Assembly: GCA_019095985.1 (NCBI GenBank)
Contig: CM032660.1
Span: 61,520,144-61,584,143 of the forward strand
From: Streblospio benedicti
Taxonomy: Eukaryota; Annelida; Polychaeta; Spionida; Spionidae
Direction of reading: 5' to 3'
DNA: 64,000 nt
Positions 23,550-35,204 of this stretch are shown one piece after another; the first letter of the stretch is position 1, and each line of letters begins with the position of its first letter. Under the pieces are notes generated by a model. The model did no database searches and had not been told where the DNA came from. It worked only from the letters and a program-made list of their open reading frames with translations. The translations under genes were made by a program, and so were the position numbers.

Positions 23550-24068
23550 TTGTCATCAACATCAGTCAATAAAAATGATCTTCAAAATGACAATCAAAAT
23601 AACAATCAAAATAACAATCAAAATGACAATCAAAATGAATTAGATGTTATTACATGTACAGTGAAAACACCAATAAACATTGTCAAGAAAAGCCCACCCA
23701 AAAAATCTTCAAAAAGAAAGTTATCGTCAAAAAAACATAGCAAAAGACATTTGTTTAGAAATATTGGATTGAGTAATATTGAAAGAAGAATGGAAAGTAT
23801 TACAGAATTGCTTCCTAGTATTGTCTCTAGACTGGGTAAAGAAGAATTGTTTTATGATTTTATTTTTACCTCAAGGAATTTCAGATGGTATCTTTCCAAT
23901 TCTCAATATTTTGTTTCTCCTTTTGTTAGATGGTTCAAGATCATTTTCTATGAACACGAGTTTAAAGATGATAAAGTTTCATTACCCGCTGAATTAGACC
24001 TGGTGTTATCCCAGAAGGTATTGAACTTATGGCTAATGCCACCAAAGGTACAACTTCCTGTGTTTTAA
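23550..24068 (+). CDS. Asn/Gln-repeat ORF of the unclassified TIR element
   Basis: 172 codons from the first ATG, but the frame is open upstream and a likely AG acceptor (CTTATCTTTTA-like) lies near 23490, so this may be an internal exon. It starts with SSTSVNKNDL, then Asn/Gln repeats from AATCAAAATGA units, then a Lys/Ser-rich basic stretch (KKSSKRKLSSKKHSKR), then a more ordered part with IERRMESITELLPSIVSRL. After the stop another frame (ending near 24144) continues with similar composition. The basic part suggests nucleic acid binding. No known family. Confidence 0.45.
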   Translation: MSSTSVNKNDLQNDNQNNNQNNNQNDNQNELDVITCTVKTPINIVKKSPPKKSSKRKLSSKKHSKRHLFRNIGLSNIERRMESITELLPSIVSRLGKEELFYDFIFTSRNFRWYLSNSQYFVSPFVRWFKIIFYEHEFKDDKVSLPAELDLVLSQKVLNLWLMPPKVQLPVF

Positions 24069-24871
24069 GTTTTGGGAAAAAGGTGGCTACAGGCTTAAAT
24101 GAACATTGGGTTGATGAGGATCTGAAGGTCATTTTGATTGACTGATGTTGATGGCAAATTTGGTCTACATGTAGGTCTTCTTCTTTTAGGTGGATGTAAG
24201 GAGAATTGGGTTTTCTTTCTAAAAGGTAAGAAAATATTGACTTTATATCAAAACAGCAAACAATATATTTATTAAATCTTTTTCTATTAAATGTATACAC
24301 ATAGTTGTAGAGCATGTAAATATTGCATTTGTAAACAGATTTCCTCAGTTTTTACCGCATGCAGCCGTTTTGCTAGAAAAATGATGCCTCTGATTTTACT
24401 GTGATCTTAGCTCTGGACAAAATTTGCCAAAGATTTGGGCATAACCAAAAAGCTAGATCCACAATATGCATGCCACTTTACATGGATGTAGTTTAAAGAC
24501 CATATTTCTAATTTATGTGGATAATATTGACTTTAAATGTAGACTTCATTGAGTTTACATCAGTTTTGTGCACTAGAAATGAGCCAAATCTAGCATGTGG
24601 AAATTTGTGCGAGCGACTGTGAGTAAACCGTGAGGCGTAAGACGATTTTGAAAGAAGTTCTATAAACCTTGAATATCCAACATTCCTTGCAAATATATAG
24701 AAATATGTATTACCTTTTTTTACTGCCACTTTTGTCCATATTTGATGATGTAAATACTGCAAAATTTGATCTCTCAGTATTTTCCTTAGTTTTTACTGTG
24801 TGCCACCTCAGTTTATACTGCGTTTCACCAGAAATCCTCCGTTTTATCTGTGATACAGTCTACCCACGGTG

Positions 24872-25790
24872 ATGCTGTTGATAGCTATTTTATGGGCATT
24901 TCAAATCAAATGAATAAAATCATTTATTAAATTAGACATTAAATACGTGCATATAACAAGTGCTAGGTAAAACTAATGAGGGCGATGGTCTAAAACAGAG
25001 AAAAAAACATAGTGGCCTAATACTAACAGCACTATGAACAGATGTGTTCTTTGGCCTTTCTGTTTTTATATGGAATACATTAAACCTTTGTCTACTTGGA
25101 AGAATTACAATATTTTTTTATGAAACAGATGGGTATTGTCTTTAAGGATAGATTTGATGAGGTATAAACATCTATTTATGTACACATTTTCTGCTTTTTT
25201 CAATTGGATACTGTAAAACCAAAATATTTCGTGGCTAATAAATTTTGTGATTATCATCTATAAATTATTTTGTGACAATTTAATTTTGCGATTTTGGTTC
25301 GTACTGGACGTACTTTACATAGGGTATTATTGTTTGCCGACTATTGAAGTTTGCATTTTTGCACCTACCCACGAAATTCGCAAATTAAATTATGCACAAA
25401 CATATCTAGTTTTACAGTATTCATCGCTAACTTTTTTTTATCAATATTATATGATGACGAAACCAATATTAAACAATAGCATATTATTTGTGGCGGATTA
25501 CATACCCGGTACATTGTAATTGTATACTTTTAATCATGATTTCGTAATTTAGTAAACATCTTTATTGCCCATAAGTCAATATTCTTCTAGTGACGTTGTG
25601 CTCTCTGAGCACTTTTGACCTAGTTAAGTGCCCGGCTGGTTGTATCAATGTGTATACAGTATTTCATTGTATTGCGCATACCACATGTTGTACATAGAAC
25701 TTAACACAGTTTCGCCTGAATCTGAACTTTGCCATGAATGCAAGTGAGATTGGTTCCGGCCTGTACTATATAAGGGGAAATTGAGCACAT
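24872..25790 (-). repeat. Composite repeat, inverted copy 2 (right of TIR element)
   Basis: The complement of copy 1: begins ATGCTGTTGATAG (matching 14013-14027), runs through the ACAGATGTGTTC phrase, a MITE, and the complement of 15003-15350 ending at TATAAGGGGAAATTGA. No gene. Confidence 0.75.
25209..25419. mobile_element. TACTGTAAAAC MITE, copy 4
   Basis: Ends TACTGTAAAACC and CTAGTTTTACAGTA; lies at the position in the composite repeat that matches the copy at 15362. Confidence 0.85.
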
Positions 25791-25830
25791 TCAACATAAA
25801 TTTTATGTACTAAAAGTGCACTAACACATA

Positions 25831-25986
25831 GGCAGATCCAGGAGGAGGGTGCAGGGGGCCCGCCCCCCTTTCCCACCAAAATACTTCATTTTCGTAGGGT
25901 TTTTGCCATGTCCGTCATCGATTGCGCATTCGAAACCCATGAAATCCCTTTCATTGCCCCTCCTTTTCCAAACACCTGGATTTGCC
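25831..25986. mobile_element. GGCAGATCCAGG MITE, copy 1
   Basis: Inverted ends GGCAGATCCAGG and CCTGGATTTGCC with a G/C-rich part (GCAGGGGGCCCGCC) and a core ACCAAAATACTTCATTTTCG. About 155 bp. Other copies at 29421, 30897, 33717, 34704, 36721 and 59231. Confidence 0.85.
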
Positions 25987-26256
25987 ATTGCTAACAGTTT
26001 TATTTTTTTAATGTGAATGCCTGCTATAACCTCTAGTCTTGAAGACTTGAAGTGCTGCAAAAATCATTGATAAAGCTTTACTGGGAGTTTTTAGGCACAC
26101 TACTAGACTTTTTTTGATACTTTTTTATTTGAAATATTTACAATACACTTTTTACCAACAGTAAACATAATGTTTATGTTCAATCACCTATTGAAGAGTG
26201 AATCCATGTGGCAGTCTGACAAAATTACAAATTGTAGTGAACAAAAGTAATAAATT

Positions 26257-27136
26257 AGAATCATCATATTATACAGATTGAATATAAATGTACAATTAAT
26301 TTGTAATTAATAGTTTGTATTGCCTGTCTCAAAAAAGTTTTAAAAACGAAAATCATCTGAAAAAACACAAGATCTTTAGAATAAATGACTAATTCGGATT
26401 TACTTTTTGAATGTGCACCTGAAAACCTTTATCGAACACTAATTTGAAATAGGATTTTACACAAAAATGCAGGTGCCTCATAAAGGAAATAAAATTGAAA
26501 CCTACATATCAAAATAAATGCTAGATGATAAACATTGTCACTTCGTAACTAAGTTACATATTTAGTTCATTTCGAACATTTTTCATGAAAACTTTCTACA
26601 ACTCCATCATTACTTCCAGCAAATAAAATGTAATCAAAACAGCTTGTCAACATACTATGCAGTATTCAAAGCAAACAAAAAATCTGTAATTTGACTGTAC
26701 ATGTTTAATAAAATTAGAATCATCATATTATACAGATTGAATATAAATGTACAATTAATTTGTAATTAATAGTTTGTTTTTCCTGTCTCAAAAAAGTTTA
26801 AAAAAGAATATCATCTGAAAAAGACACAATATCTTTAGAATAAATGACAAATCTGAATTTACTTTTTGATTGTGCACCTGAATAGGATTTACTTAAAAAT
26901 GCTGGTGCCTCATAAAGGCAATAAAATTGAAAACTACATTTCAAAATAAATGCTAGACAATGAAAACTTCGTAACTAAGTTACATATTTAGTTCATTTAG
27001 AATATTTTTCATGAAAACTTTCTACAACTCCATCATTTCTTCCAATAAATAAAATGTAATCAAAATAGCTTGTCATCATACTATGCAGTATTCAAAGCTA
27101 ACAAAAAATCCGTAATTCGACTGTACATGTTTAAAC
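26257..27136. repeat. Tandem duplication of about 440 bp
   Basis: Both copies begin AGAATCATCATATTATACAG (near 26257 and near 26710) and end GACTGTACATGTTTAA. Identity is high with a few small gaps. It lies downstream of the UBE2D stop and may be in its 3' UTR. Confidence 0.85.
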
Positions 27137-27406
27137 AATATGAGTTTTAGGTAGAATGAGATTGATAAACAAAATGAGATTTATATATTACGCACATAGG
27201 ATCAATATCTCCTTTTTCAACTAAACAGTTCTAAATGTTTCTGCAATGCAAATGGTGAATTTCTTTTTTTAAATTTCATCTTTGTTCCAGTTTCATACTA
27301 TATATCATCAAGTCTCTTTTCCATGAATTAAATGAAGATATAATTAAACAAAAATAAGAAAAAAAAGTAGAAAAAGTCTATCAGTTCACCTCGGTTCTTT
27401 CTCTGA

Positions 27407-28640
<1,234 letters not shown>

Positions 28641-28654
28641 CAAATCAAGGCACA

Positions 28655-29242
28655 TCAGATGGTTTTCCAAATATGATATGCAGCAAGTCTAGAAGTCCCC
28701 TTCCAGAAATACAAGTTGGCCATGCACTGGTCACAGGGCAACGCATATAACCTTTTGCATGTCACACAGTCTCGTCTAGCCTTACTTATTACATGTCTCA
28801 TCTTAGTTATCCAAACTTTCATTCTCAGTTGATTGATCATCCATTCAGTTCCCAAATGAGCAATGTTATAAACATCACGCACAATTAACATTGAAACAGG
28901 GCTCTGATGTGGCATATTAATGGAATGTTTTCAATCCTGATTAAATAAAGCATTTTTAATTTAAACACAGACTCTCACAACTCCATCTTGATCCAGGAAA
29001 GGTGTCAAACATCTGATAGTGCTGTGCTTCCCCACAGCATGTCCATTACTTAACGTCTGCACGCCTGTGTCGTAGAACTGCTCTTGCACGTGTTTAACTA
29101 GGCATGTTTCAGCAAACTTCAATTCATTCACAGTAATCTCACCTTCAGCAAATTGCGTTTGTGTCAAGTTCCTCTTTACTCTCAATAACCAACACAGTGC
29201 TCTTTTGAGGCGATACCAACTGGAATAGTGATTTGTCAACAC
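28655..29242 (-). mobile_element. BEL/Pao-type LTR retrotransposon fossil (integrase region)
   Basis: Two minus-strand frames carry the region around the start of a BEL/Pao integrase: SSWYRLKRALCWLLRVKR with the following VNELKFAE, then AHLGTEW and CVTCKRLYALPCDQ of the zinc-binding part. Only this internal piece is found; no flanking LTRs, gag or reverse transcriptase are seen nearby. It is broken and looks old. Confidence 0.75.
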
Positions 29243-29420
29243 GTAAGAGGATGTTCATCAATTTTTTTGACAAAAAACGCTGGATTTAGTATCTATGGTA
29301 GCAGCAACTTTGACTGACTCAAGGAGATACCCCAACCGGCGGTAGAACAAGCTACACACTATCTCATTTTGTTCAGTAGGTGCTAAGGCCCTCAGAAAAT
29401 ATGGATGTATTCAAAAATAC

Positions 29421-29483
29421 AGGGACGGATCCAGCGGGGGGGGGGGGGCTCTAGCCCCCCCGCCTGCCATATTAGCCTTAAAG

Positions 29484-29518
<35 letters not shown>

Positions 29519-29735
29519 AATACTTCATTTTCATATGGTTTTTCATGAAATCCCGTAAGTGAGCCCCCTTTCCTTATGTTTTCCTTACGTCCCTTTTCCA
29601 AAAACCTGGATCTGCCCCCACGCACGGACAAATCCGCCCGCCCCCACTCTCAAAATTTGAAAATTAGCCCCCCCCGCTCTCAAAATTTGAAAATTAGCCC
29701 CCCCGGTCTCAAATTTCTGAATCCGTCCCTGAAAT
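29421..29735. mobile_element. GGCAGATCCAGG-type MITE, copy 2, nested with a related unit
   Basis: Starts GGGACGGATCCAGC with long G and C runs, has the core CCAAAATACTTCATTTTC and CCTGGATCTGCC near 29616. A second unit with CTCTCAAAATTTGAAAATTA twice follows and ends GAATCCGTCCCTG at about 29731, inverted to the start. The poly-C runs are probably unreliable in length. Confidence 0.7.
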
Positions 29736-29918
29736 ATGTAGTCGAACATGCCTCAAATCGTCCGTTTCTATGGTGACCTCCATGCGCACATACCCAAGTG
29801 CGTGTGATACACGGTTCAATTAATAACTTGGAATCTAAAGCACTTAAGAATAATGAAACTTTCCACATGTGTAGTAGATACCAGTCTCAACATGTCTATT
29901 CAACGAGTCAAAGATCAA

Positions 29919-29973
<55 letters not shown>

Positions 29974-30017
29974 TGCGCGTGCGTGCGTGCGTGCGTGCGC
30001 GCGCGCGCGTGTGTGTT
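29919..30017. repeat. GT/GC dinucleotide microsatellite
   Basis: About 100 bases of GT units that change to GTGC and GCGC and back. The Val/Cys/Arg-rich ORFs across it are not genes. Confidence 0.95.
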
Positions 30018-30019
30018 TT

Positions 30020-30370
30020 AAACCAAAGTGTCTAAAGAATTTATATGTACCTTCTATCTATTTGGACAAAATTGAGCACAAATATCTTGGGGTATTGTTA
30101 AATGATGAAGATGATCTAGTCCGGCATAAGAAGTATTTGTATGTCAAGGGTAATTCATTAATTGCGTAGTTTAAGCATTGTGCAGATGAGGTTTTGAAGA
30201 GTAAACAAGTATTGTTGAAAACATCTTGCAATAATCATAATGTGTATGGTGGACATCTCTGGTCTCAATATTCAACTGAGGGTATGAACAAATTAAATGT
30301 AGCTTTTATTGATAAATACAGAAATTGTTTAAAATCAAAAGAGGTACAGGTATGTCATGTGTATATGTAC
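30020..30370 (+). mobile_element. LINE reverse transcriptase thumb fragment
   Basis: The translation contains IEHKYLGVLLNDEDDLVRHK, then YVKGNSLIA and, after a stop, HCADEVLKSKQVLLKTSC and YGGHLWSQY. These are the thumb and following blocks of CR1/L2-like LINEs (YLGH.....D.DI.RQ...LYARGN.L). It is broken by stops and truncated at both ends; the microsatellite lies directly upstream. Confidence 0.7.
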
Positions 30371-30896
30371 ATAATGACATTGATGGGTTGGAAGCTGTTA
30401 TCGTTTCTGACTGCGACTATTTGAATCAGAAAATGCGCTGATTCAGGCTATTATTAATTCAAATGTATTTTTTAATGTTTCTAGTCTGACCATACTGCAG
30501 TGTAAAGAAGTATTTGTATGACAGTTAGTTTTTTTTTAACATGCATGTTTTTTATATGGATTTTTGTCCGAAATAAAGTTATAAATAAAAACAATCATAT
30601 TTTGTTTCAATAAAAATTTCTCTATTAAGTGGTATAGCACGCTATTTAAGATACCATTTTGCCCAGTGGGCGATAGCACATTAGAAAAAATATAGATGTG
30701 GTAAAATATTTTTATGGGAATATATGGAGAACTAATGGATACCATGGTAACATAAATAGGCATACATATTTGAATCGTAAAACACTTACTAATAATTTGT
30801 CTCAACATATTTCTACAGTACCAGCTAGATTCCAAGGTCATAGCGAGGCAACTTATCTAAGCAACATTCACATTACAATCCATCTTTATCATAGAA

Positions 30897-31057
30897 ATAT
30901 CCAGGGGGCACAGGTGGCGTCCCATGCACCCCCTTTCCACCAAAATATTTCATTTTCATGGAGTTTTGGGCATGTCCGGTATTTATCACACTTACATTAC
31001 CCTCGAGATCTCTTAGCACGCCCCCCTTTAGAATATAAAAAAAACCCTGGATCTGTC
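30897..31057. mobile_element. GGCAGATCCAGG MITE, copy 3
   Basis: ATCCAGGGGGCACAGG at the left, CCACCAAAATATTTCATTTT in the core, and CCCTGGATCTGTCA at the right. The outermost left bases are worn. Confidence 0.7.
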
Positions 31058-31059
31058 AG

Positions 31060-31900
31060 TGTGTTTTACGTAAAAGTCAAATCTATATAAACTGCTACAT
31101 CACTGCCAAACATCCTTAGTGACTTCCGTCACATCCTCAATCAAGTGGCAATAAAGCGCCATAAAGCAGTCCGTAAACGGAGGTCATCAAGTATTCATGC
31201 GCCCGTTTGATGTCGTCTGCTGTGGCCACGTGTAGTCTCGTTATGGAGATTTACGGTGTTCTGCATTTGGTGTTCCCACGCCAAAACAAAATAGAGCCAC
31301 CACGGGGCTTACAACTACATTTTGTTGCATGCAGATTGTACTAGCACAGCGCATTGTGTTTCGAATACGGCGATGCAATGTGTGCATTATGAATAAGGAG
31401 GGGCGATTATAGCCTTGAGGCTTGATGAAAATCAATTCATCAACATTTTGTTTCATAAATCACCAGTCACCAATACATTTCATTGTCTTTCACCAATCAC
31501 AATAAATTGTAATTGAATAGGTATCATCACATTTCACACACTTAAATACATGCAATTCACAATTAATAGACGCTCAAGATTTTGGGCAAATCACCAATCA
31601 CAGCCTTTGTGATGAGCAGATCACCAGTCACCAATAATAGGTTCCATCACATTTTAGGCACGTAAATACAGGCAATTCACGCTCAAGATTTAGGGTAAAT
31701 CATCAATCACGTGACCCCCAATAAGTGGTTTTCACTCCTTTCTCAGCTGGTACACTGATATGATCCTAGGATTTGTTAGGCCTAAAATCAAAGTCTATAT
31801 CTTATTGTCTTTATATCATGCAGCAACCCATTTGTAATCATTTGAAATTACTTCTGCTTGTCCAGAGCAAATCGCTGTGATGTGTATGGAATGTATGTAG
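31060..31900. repeat. No gene; imperfect tandem repeat at 31450-31710
   Basis: The phrase TCACCAGTCACCAATA occurs near 31458 and 31621, each followed by a stretch with CATCACATTT, GCAATTCAC and CGCTCAAGATTT, a degenerate tandem of about 165 bp. The rest shows no exon. The next receptor exon expected on the minus strand was not found here. Confidence 0.6.
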
Positions 31901-31925
31901 GTGTATCCTCTATCATACCGCTTAC

Positions 31926-32027
31926 CTGTCGATGGCGATGGCCATAAACGTGAACACAGAGGCTGAGATAGTGCACGGCGCGATGAACTGCGTAAACTTG
32001 CAGTAGTGGAAACCGAACGGCCAGTCA
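31926..32027 (-). CDS. Tachykinin-like receptor, exon 3 (ECL1, TM3 to DR)
   Basis: A 102-base exon between acceptor CTGTTCCAG and donor GTAAGC on the minus strand. It joins exon 2 in phase to give NNDWPFGFHYCKF, with the Trp and conserved Cys of the TM3 start, then TM3 SASVFTFMAIAIDR ending at the Asp-Arg of the DRY-type motif. The human NK1 receptor has EWYYGLFYCKF and AFDRY at these places. The exon for TM4-TM7 is not found in the 31.9 kb downstream, so the intron is very long or the rest lies elsewhere. Confidence 0.85.
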
Positions 32028-32252
32028 CTGGAACAGACCGAGAGGCAGACATAAGAACACATACACACACTCGGACAACGCACCACAAAACAATGTCTAG
32101 AACGATGGAACTTAAGTTTACCGTTGTTTATAGTCTTAGCAAACCCAGAACTTCACTGTTTATATTCATGAAAAAACAACAGGTATATTGGTTATGGCCC
32201 AGTATGCATATTTTCCACAAGTTTGCTTATGAATTCAATTCTACTCTCACTG

Positions 32253-32473
32253 TTATGGCAAGCAAGCTCCTACAACTACAGATATATCTGAAGACACAGC
32301 TTCCATTTGACGATATCAAGTGGCCCTGACGGGACTCGAACTCACGGCCCGAAGGTTGTGGGACCAGAATGATACCATCATCCCAGGGAACTGACTGCTT
32401 GATAGATATATTCAAATGGAAAGCTATGTCTTCAGGTATATCAATACAGTGGTAGGAGCTTGTTTGCCATAAG
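32253..32473. mobile_element. Fold-back element centred on a tRNA-like sequence
   Basis: Arms 32253-32318 and 32401-32473 are inverted (TTATGGCAAGCAAGCTCC and its near complement). Between them, read on the minus strand, is a tRNA-like stretch with B box GAGTTCGAGTCCC followed by GTCAGGGCCACTTG. It lies in the intron between receptor exons 2 and 3. The same arrangement with other arms lies at 60525-60655. Confidence 0.75.
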
Positions 32474-32667
32474 AGGGAGAGAAGAAATGAAGAATTGAAT
32501 AAGTTTACTGTTTATGGACTCAAAATTCCGGAGCACGTGTGCATGTCATAATAAAGTCATAGCACATTGCATTTGTTTTAGATAATGTGTAATTGAAGCT
32601 AAGCAAATTATTCATAGAAGTATACAAAGCAAAAAAAGTGTCGCTGTGTGAGCGACTCATGACTCAC

Positions 32668-32868
32668 TTGTTGAGCATGTAGACGAAGTTGAACAGCGTG
32701 TTGAGTATTGAGATGAGCGCGTCAGCCACGGCGAGGTTCACCAGGAAGTAGTTGGTCACCGTGCGCATGCGCTTGTGGGCCACCACAATCCAGATGACGA
32801 TGATGTTCCCGCCGGCCGCCACCGTCACCATGGTGACGAACACCACGATGTACGTCAGCTGCAGGTAC
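32668..32868 (-). CDS. Tachykinin-like receptor, exon 2 (TM1-TM2)
   Basis: A 201-base exon, acceptor CCCTCCAG and donor GTGAGT on the minus strand. It begins by completing the Trp codon from exon 1 and encodes TM1 ([20 protein letters not shown]), intracellular loop 1 with [20 protein letters not shown], and TM2, ending in the first extracellular loop. [17 protein letters not shown] is nearly identical to vertebrate tachykinin receptors. GN of TM1 and LAVAD of TM2 are the class-A landmarks. The receptor would signal through G proteins at the plasma membrane on binding a tachykinin-like peptide; the ligand is inferred from family only. Confidence 0.9.
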
Positions 32869-32974
32869 CTGGAGGGCAGGGGAGGGAAAGTGAGAATGAG
32901 AGATGAAACATGGTGATGGTTTTTATCGTTGTTTTTAGTATTTGGGGTGGAATTAGGTGCATTATATCATGTAC

Positions 32975-33171
32975 TACTGTAAAACTAGAATATTTCATGG
33001 CTATCAAATTTTGCAATTTTCATGTATAAATCATTTTGTGACTATTTAATTAATTTAATTTAATTCACATTGGCTATTAATGTTTGCTGACAATTTAAGT
33101 TTGCGTTTTTTTGCACCTATCCACGAAATTTGCAAATTAAATCGTGCTCAAACATTTCTAGTTTTACAGTA
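32975..33171. mobile_element. TACTGTAAAAC MITE, copy 5
   Basis: In the intron between receptor exons 1 and 2. Ends TACTGTAAAACTAGAA and TTCTAGTTTTACAGTA; inner part shortened near 33050. Confidence 0.85.
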
Positions 33172-33716
33172 TGTTACTAGCTATACGATATTGTATTGGA
33201 TATGCTTTTAAGAAGCAGAAGTTACAGAAGTCTACGTGAAAACGGTGAATGAGACCCACTAGAACTAAGTGAGAATGTTAACTTATGTATGACTGATTCA
33301 GTCAGCATTATAAACACTAGTTTTAAGTTTTGGCCTTCTTACAATGGTTGATTATTGGGTCATATTAAGTTTAGCGAAGAACTGACACGTGCAAGAATTA
33401 ACAGAAAGTGTACATAGACATTATTTTAAGTCAAAGATTTATTGGATATGTTTCGTGTCATGGACACATCCTCAGCACAAATGAGAAAATTATTGTATGT
33501 ACAACCATGGTAGTGCTACAATGTACAAATACATTTATATATATAGTACAATTAAAACTGCTTTTATAGTCAGCATTAAATGCAAAAACAGAAAGTGTAT
33601 GCGGGAAAGGTATACCATATAACACTCTGCTATTGACAGATACTCACGATCACAGCCTCCAGTTTCCAATGCCACAAAGCCTAACAAACACGCGCGTGTC
33701 AACATTATAAGCAAGA

Positions 33717-33863
33717 GGCAGATCCAGGGTAAGGGGGAGGGGGGGGGGCGCAGGGGGCAGGCCCCCCTTTCCCACCAAAATGCTTGATTTTCACGATCAC
33801 ATATACAAAACCCATGAAATTCCTAAAGTGCGCACCCCCCTTTTTTAAAAACATGGATCTGCC
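33717..33863. mobile_element. GGCAGATCCAGG MITE, copy 4
   Basis: In the receptor's first coding intron. Ends GGCAGATCCAGG and ATGGATCTGCC, G-run and C-run inside. Confidence 0.85.
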
Positions 33864-33961
33864 ATTGATGGAGATGGAGAAAGACATATATTGAGAGACA
33901 TGTGGAGAGAAGAGAAAAGGAGACCGGGAGATTGGACCCAGCCAGTCATGCCGCCACTCAC

Positions 33962-34188
33962 CAGGCCAGTATGTACGGGTTGCTGCTCAGCTGACCCGAC
34001 TGACCGCTGTTGTTGCCGCAGCCAGACGACCCGTTACAGTTCATAGAGACGTTTATACACGCTGTCGCCGGGGCCGGGAACATCTCGTCACTGGTCAGCG
34101 AGTGGTTATCGGCAGATGGTGGACACAGGTCAGTTTCGCCGGTCAGGTTGTAGCCTGTGAAGATGAGCGGCGGCTTGATAGTTGTCAT
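33962..34188 (-). CDS. Tachykinin-like receptor, exon 1 (extracellular N terminus)
   Basis: ATG at 34188, 75 codons plus two bases, donor GTGAGT. The N-terminal tail has several N-glycosylation sequons (NLT, NHS, NVS, NGS) and no signal peptide, usual for class-A receptors, and ends SSNPYILAW just before TM1. The splice phase matches exon 2. The base composition is GC-rich against AT-rich surroundings. Upstream in-frame Met codons were not seen in a supported frame, so this start is preferred. Confidence 0.8.
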
Positions 34189-34703
34189 GGTTACGGGTTC
34201 TTGAACGCCTTTGCACGTTTATTCTCCTTTCTTGCCAACGTATTTCCTGTTTATATGGCTAAATATTATGAACTCTAATATCCTGCGATATCCTTGCCTG
34301 GTTCTCGCGACTCATGGGCGTTAAACTCACAAAAAGCTCCTTTTCAGCTTGATGTTTCTCACTGTATAAAACTCATATCATTAGTAGTATCCTTTGTCTA
34401 AATCGAAATTCGAGTTCGTGCACTGAATTGTCGTATCACAGTTTATTTTAACTATATCTCAAGTTATTTTTTCCAACATGAATATTATATAGCAAAAGTC
34501 ATAAAGCCTTTGTTCTATATCTCAACCAATTGAAAGCACACCAAATAGTGTCCATAGAGTGACCACGTGTTCCAGGATGCAGAATTGCAGTCTGGGATGT
34601 CGTCTGTTTCCACAGTCAGATCTGAAAAATAATTTTAAAGACTCGTGAGAAGTAGTACACTAATGTATTACGAAACCGATAAGGAGTGGCTGATAGAATG
34701 CAA

Positions 34704-34867
34704 TGGCAGATCCAGGTGTTTAGAAAAAAAGGGGGGGGCGCACTTCAGGGGATTTCATAGGTTTTGTATGCGCGATCGATGGAAGACGTGTAAAAAAGCC
34801 TATGAAAATTAAGTATTTTGGTGGGAAAAGGGGGGTGGGGTTGCCCCCTGCGCCCCTGGATCTGCCA
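34704..34867. mobile_element. GGCAGATCCAGG MITE, copy 5
   Basis: Ends TGGCAGATCCAGG and TGGATCTGCCA, opposite internal orientation to copy 1 (core ATTAAGTATTTTGGTGGGAA). Confidence 0.85.
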
Positions 34868-35204
34868 TTGAAATGGGAGTGGGTGGGGTTAGATTATTCC
34901 CTACAGTTGTAAAGCAATTGGTTATTCCGTCAACTGTATAAAGCTATAGCATGAAACATTCATATGTTTTGAATAATATTTTCATATGGCGAATTAGCAA
35001 TAACACCATATACAACTGTTCCCAAATGAATACTACTGTCGCAACAAAGAATATAGTAAAAACAAATTGCCCCACAATTAAATAATCTGTCTTTTTCATG
35101 ACTATAAAATGCTATTAAGTAACTGTATAGAAGGCGAAACATCTCAGCTCATTAAAAATGTGCCTGTTGGTATTGGCAGTGAATTGAAAGTGACAACCTG
35201 CACT

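Larger units (their letters stand above)
21176..24871 (+). mobile_element. Unclassified TIR element, long copy with ORF
   Basis: Ends CACCGTGGGTAGACTGTCA, inverted at 24871. Without the insertion at 21455-23100 it is about 2.05 kb. The inverted repeats are very long (about 700 bp each: 21176-23590 less the insert, and about 24125-24871) and contain subterminal GGTAAAAACTGAGG repeats. The start of the ORF at 23550 lies at the inner edge of the left TIR, and a matching remnant lies in the right TIR. No DDE or other transposase motif is seen. I cannot place it in a superfamily. Confidence 0.75.

Noticed and set aside
29798-30169. Cys/Val/Arg-rich ORFs
   Set aside because: Produced by the GT/GC microsatellite.
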